A stretch of DNA of 6,940 nucleotides from Caulobacteraceae bacterium (lineage in GTDB: Bacteria > Pseudomonadota > Alphaproteobacteria > Caulobacterales > Caulobacteraceae), in NCBI GenBank assembly GCA_947501315.1, contig CANMXH010000119.1, positions 1 to 6,940 of the forward strand, given 5' to 3'. Shown here one piece after another: positions 4,642 through 6,940 of the stretch. The number at the start of each line of letters is the position of its first letter. Position 1 is the first letter of the stretch. The notes below the pieces were generated by a model, which had not been told where the DNA came from, made no database searches, and saw nothing but the letters and a program-made list of their open reading frames with translations. The translations under genes were made by a program, and so were the position numbers.

Positions 4642-6891
4642 ATGCAAAGAGCTATACTGGCGGCGGTGTTTTCGGTCGCTCTTGCCGCCCCGGCGTCGGC
4701 CCTGGCTCAGACGGGGTTCCCGTCGACCAACCCCAATGCGGCGGAATGGGCGCTGATCCGGTTGACGCCCGCCCTCGTGAACAGCGCCAAGGGCGGAGCC
4801 GGTGTCATTGTCGGTGTCTACGACGGGCGGGCGGATTGCCGGTTTTCGGACCTTGCCGGTCGCTGCAGCAACCTGCTCTTCAGCAACGGCATCTATTCGT
4901 CCTACAGCAGCCATGGAACGCATACGTCCGGAACGATCGCCGGTGCCAGATTTGGCACAGCGACCGGATCCTCAATCCTGAACTATGCGGTGTTTGACAA
5001 CCGGGGCTATATCGCCGGCGGCAACGGCCTGACCAACGCCTGGATCGACGCGGCCAACCGCAAGGCCAGTATCGCCAGCATGAGCTTCGGCTGCGCCCGC
5101 ATGGCCCTGTGCCTGAGCGCCTCAGAAATCAGGACCATGGCCAGCACCCCGCTCTCGGGCATGCTCTTCGTCAAGGCCGCAGGCAATGACGGTGCCACCT
5201 TCGGCAATGAGATGATCCCCGTCGCCGCCGCAGACGCAAGGACCGCGCTGTCCCGCCTGCTTCTGGTCGGCAGCGTGAATCTGGCGGGAACAATCTCGAC
5301 CTTTTCCAATCGTCCCGGCGAGGGCTGCCTGCTGGCCGGCGGTGCTACTGCCTGCGCGGAGAACATGAAATGGAAATACCGTTTCCTGGTTGCGCCCGGA
5401 GAGATGATCTACGCGAACCTGCCCGGCAATACCTACGGCTATATGTCCGGAACCAGTATGGCGACCCCGATCGTGGCGGGTGCGGCGGCGCTGCTGGAAG
5501 GGCGGTGGCCGGCCCTGAAGGCCAGACCTGCCACGGTGGCCGACATCCTGCTGAACTCCGCCACGGACATCGGGGCCAGGGGTGTAGATCCCGTCTACGG
5601 CAGGGGGCTGTTGAACGTCGAAAGGGCGTTCCAGAACGCAGGAACCACGGCCATCATCGCGCCGAACGGCCAGACCGTCGTCGTCTCGGGGGCGTCGCTG
5701 ACCGTCGCCCCGGTCATGGGAAAGGCGGCCGGCTGGCTGTCCGGTATGACGGCGTTTGACGCCTACGGTCGCGACTACGCCCTCAATGAGGTCAGCAATT
5801 TCTCGGTCCGGGCGGCTGCGCGGGATCCGGGAACGGGCGGCGCTTCGGCGATCGACATGGGTGGGCAGGGCGGCTGGGCCCCGAATTTCTTCTCGGGCCC
5901 CTCGGCTCCGGTCGCCTATGTCGGCTTCGGGCCTCTTGCCGCGGCCGCAACCGGGCGGTTTGCAATGGACCGGACCCTTCGCGCGGGCATGGACGCGCCG
6001 ATGGGCGGCGCGGTCCTTGCCCTGCGCCTCACCGGCGCCACCGGCACCCGCTCGGATTTCGCCTCGGACCCGGGGCTCAGGCCTCTGAGCTTCTTTGCCT
6101 CTTCGGATCTGCTCGGCCGCTCGGCGCTGACCGGCGTGAGCCTGCCGATGAACAGCGGCGGCCGGCTGGTCGTCTTCGGCGCCACTTCGCTCGGCGCCAG
6201 CCCCGGTATCAGCGAGGACGACGGCCACCGCCTCGTCGTCCGGCCGGGTGCGACGGACTTCGAGTCACGCATGGAGATGGACCGCTCCCCCATGCGCCAT
6301 TCCACGGTCGGCCTCGGCTACTGGGCCCGCCCCGACAACCGCACGATCGTCGGCATCAGCCTGACCAGCATGGTCCAGCGCCATGGCTACTATGATCTTG
6401 CATCCGATCTCTCGAGCTTCGATGCGCCGTTCGTGCTCAACAGTGTCGGACTGGCCGCCAGTCGCACCTTTGGTGCCTGGGAGGTCTATGGTGCCGCCGA
6501 GACCACGGCGATCGGGGCACCGGCGACGCGCGGACCGATCGGTTTTTCGGACAGCGTCCTTGTCTCGGGCGAAATCGGTGCCCGCGTCTCCCGGACCGGC
6601 CCGGGCGAGGCCGCCCTGCGCGAAAGCCTCGCCATGGCGCTGCGCGCCGCGCCGCAGGCCGTTTCCGGCCACCTGAACCTGAACTACAGGGCACCGACTG
6701 CAGACGGCCTCGAAACCGAGATCGTTTCCCGCCGGTCCTCGCTGGCCGAGGTTACGGGCCGGCCGGTCCTCATCGAAGGCAGCTATACGCTCGAGGACGG
6801 CAAGACCTGGTCTGCCCGCCTCCGCGGCGGCGCGGACCTGACCGGTGACGGCGAATACCACCTGGCCGCAGAAGCCCGGCTTACCTTCTGA
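4642..6891 (+). CDS. Exported subtilisin-family (S8) serine protease with a C-terminal autotransporter-like beta region
   Basis: The 749-residue protein starts with a Sec signal peptide (hydrophobic 4-16, probable cleavage after ASALA at 22). The S8 catalytic domain covers about 30-320. Asp61 is in VGVYDGRAD, His91 in SHGTHTSGTIAG, the oxyanion-hole Asn182 in KAAGNDG and Ser272 in YMSGTSMATPIVAGAAALL. His-to-Asn spacing (91) equals that of subtilisin. The Asp motif is DGR rather than the usual DTG or DSG. Six cysteines form three close pairs in the sequence (66/75, 151/157, 229/238), suggesting disulfides outside the cytoplasm. After a linker with AFDAYGRDY (373-381), roughly 440-749 is rich in alternating, strand-like segments and ends in EARLTF with a terminal Phe, as in outer-membrane barrels. 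I infer a type V autotransporter that shows or releases the protease at the surface. A soluble or periplasmic protease with a beta-rich tail remains possible. The substrate is unknown. The gene appears to be its own transcription unit. Confidence 0.9.
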   Translation: MQRAILAAVFSVALAAPASALAQTGFPSTNPNAAEWALIRLTPALVNSAKGGAGVIVGVYDGRADCRFSDLAGRCSNLLFSNGIYSSYSSHGTHTSGTIAGARFGTATGSSILNYAVFDNRGYIAGGNGLTNAWIDAANRKASIASMSFGCARMALCLSASEIRTMASTPLSGMLFVKAAGNDGATFGNEMIPVAAADARTALSRLLLVGSVNLAGTISTFSNRPGEGCLLAGGATACAENMKWKYRFLVAPGEMIYANLPGNTYGYMSGTSMATPIVAGAAALLEGRWPALKARPATVADILLNSATDIGARGVDPVYGRGLLNVERAFQNAGTTAIIAPNGQTVVVSGASLTVAPVMGKAAGWLSGMTAFDAYGRDYALNEVSNFSVRAAARDPGTGGASAIDMGGQGGWAPNFFSGPSAPVAYVGFGPLAAAATGRFAMDRTLRAGMDAPMGGAVLALRLTGATGTRSDFASDPGLRPLSFFASSDLLGRSALTGVSLPMNSGGRLVVFGATSLGASPGISEDDGHRLVVRPGATDFESRMEMDRSPMRHSTVGLGYWARPDNRTIVGISLTSMVQRHGYYDLASDLSSFDAPFVLNSVGLAASRTFGAWEVYGAAETTAIGAPATRGPIGFSDSVLVSGEIGARVSRTGPGEAALRESLAMALRAAPQAVSGHLNLNYRAPTADGLETEIVSRRSSLAEVTGRPVLIEGSYTLEDGKTWSARLRGGADLTGDGEYHLAAEARLTF

Positions 6892-6897
6892 GCCGGA

Positions 6898-6927
6898 CCG
6901 GTGCCCGCGTGGTTCGCGTCGCGCCGG
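6898..6927 (+). terminator. Probable terminator hairpin after the protease gene
   Basis: CCGGTGC (6898-6904) pairs with GCGCCGG (6921-6927) with one G-U pair. Inside, CGCG (6906-6909) pairs with CGCG (6915-6918) around a TGGTT loop, with a small internal bulge. The stem starts 7 bases after the stop and is followed by CGGTTT, a weak T-run. Intrinsic termination is plausible. Confidence 0.42.
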
Positions 6928-6934
6928 CGGTTTC

Positions 6935-6940
6935 AGGAGA
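6935..6940 (+). promoter_or_regulatory. Possible Shine-Dalgarno for a gene beyond the right edge
   Basis: The window ends in AGGAGA, a good ribosome-binding sequence. A plus-strand gene may begin within about 10 bases past the edge. This cannot be tested within the window. Confidence 0.25.

Noticed and set aside
5122..6228. 368-residue minus-strand open frame opposite the protease
   Set aside because: Arg/Gly/Ala-rich with no recognisable domain; it is the mirror of a gene with intact S8 catalytic motifs.

Overview
The window is GC-rich DNA with long open frames, strong third-position GC bias and Alphaproteobacteria-like protein content. The protein types (a TPR-linked hybrid histidine kinase, an S8 protease with a barrel-like C-terminus) fit Caulobacterales such as Brevundimonas or Caulobacter. 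That placement is a guess from style, not from a marker gene. No rRNA, tRNA, CRISPR array, insertion sequence or phage gene was seen.

Layout, left to right. (1) Positions 2-2290, plus strand: the 3' part of a hybrid sensor histidine kinase whose frame is open to the left edge, so its true start lies outside. (2) Positions 2291-2394: a short convergent gap with a GC-rich hairpin. (3) Positions 2395-3264, minus strand: a LysR-type regulator. (4) Positions 3265-3361: a divergent regulatory region with an AT-rich core, a GTTATAAC palindrome and a strong inverted repeat in the likely leader of the next gene. (5) Positions 3362-4336, plus strand: an SbtA-type (Sbt_1, formerly DUF897) membrane transporter, the family of sodium-dependent bicarbonate permeases. 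(6) Positions 4337-4641: a 305-base gap without a supportable gene, holding a 12-bp palindrome, an 8-bp inverted repeat around a possible -10 box, and a hairpin next to a good Shine-Dalgarno. (7) Positions 4642-6891, plus strand: an exported subtilisin-family (S8) serine protease with a C-terminal region that looks like an autotransporter or outer-membrane beta domain. (8) Positions 6892-6940: a terminator-like hairpin, then an AGGAGA that may serve a gene just beyond the edge.

The one clear functional unit is the divergent LysR/SbtA pair: the regulator probably controls the transporter through the shared intergenic DNA. No SbtB-like PII protein or carbonic anhydrase gene is present in the window. 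The kinase and the protease look like independent transcription units. Most of the content is ordinary. The most interesting items are the structured leader of the transporter gene, the compact S8 protease with an unusual Asp motif and three cysteine pairs, and a near-identical motif immediately after the stop codons of the kinase and the protease.
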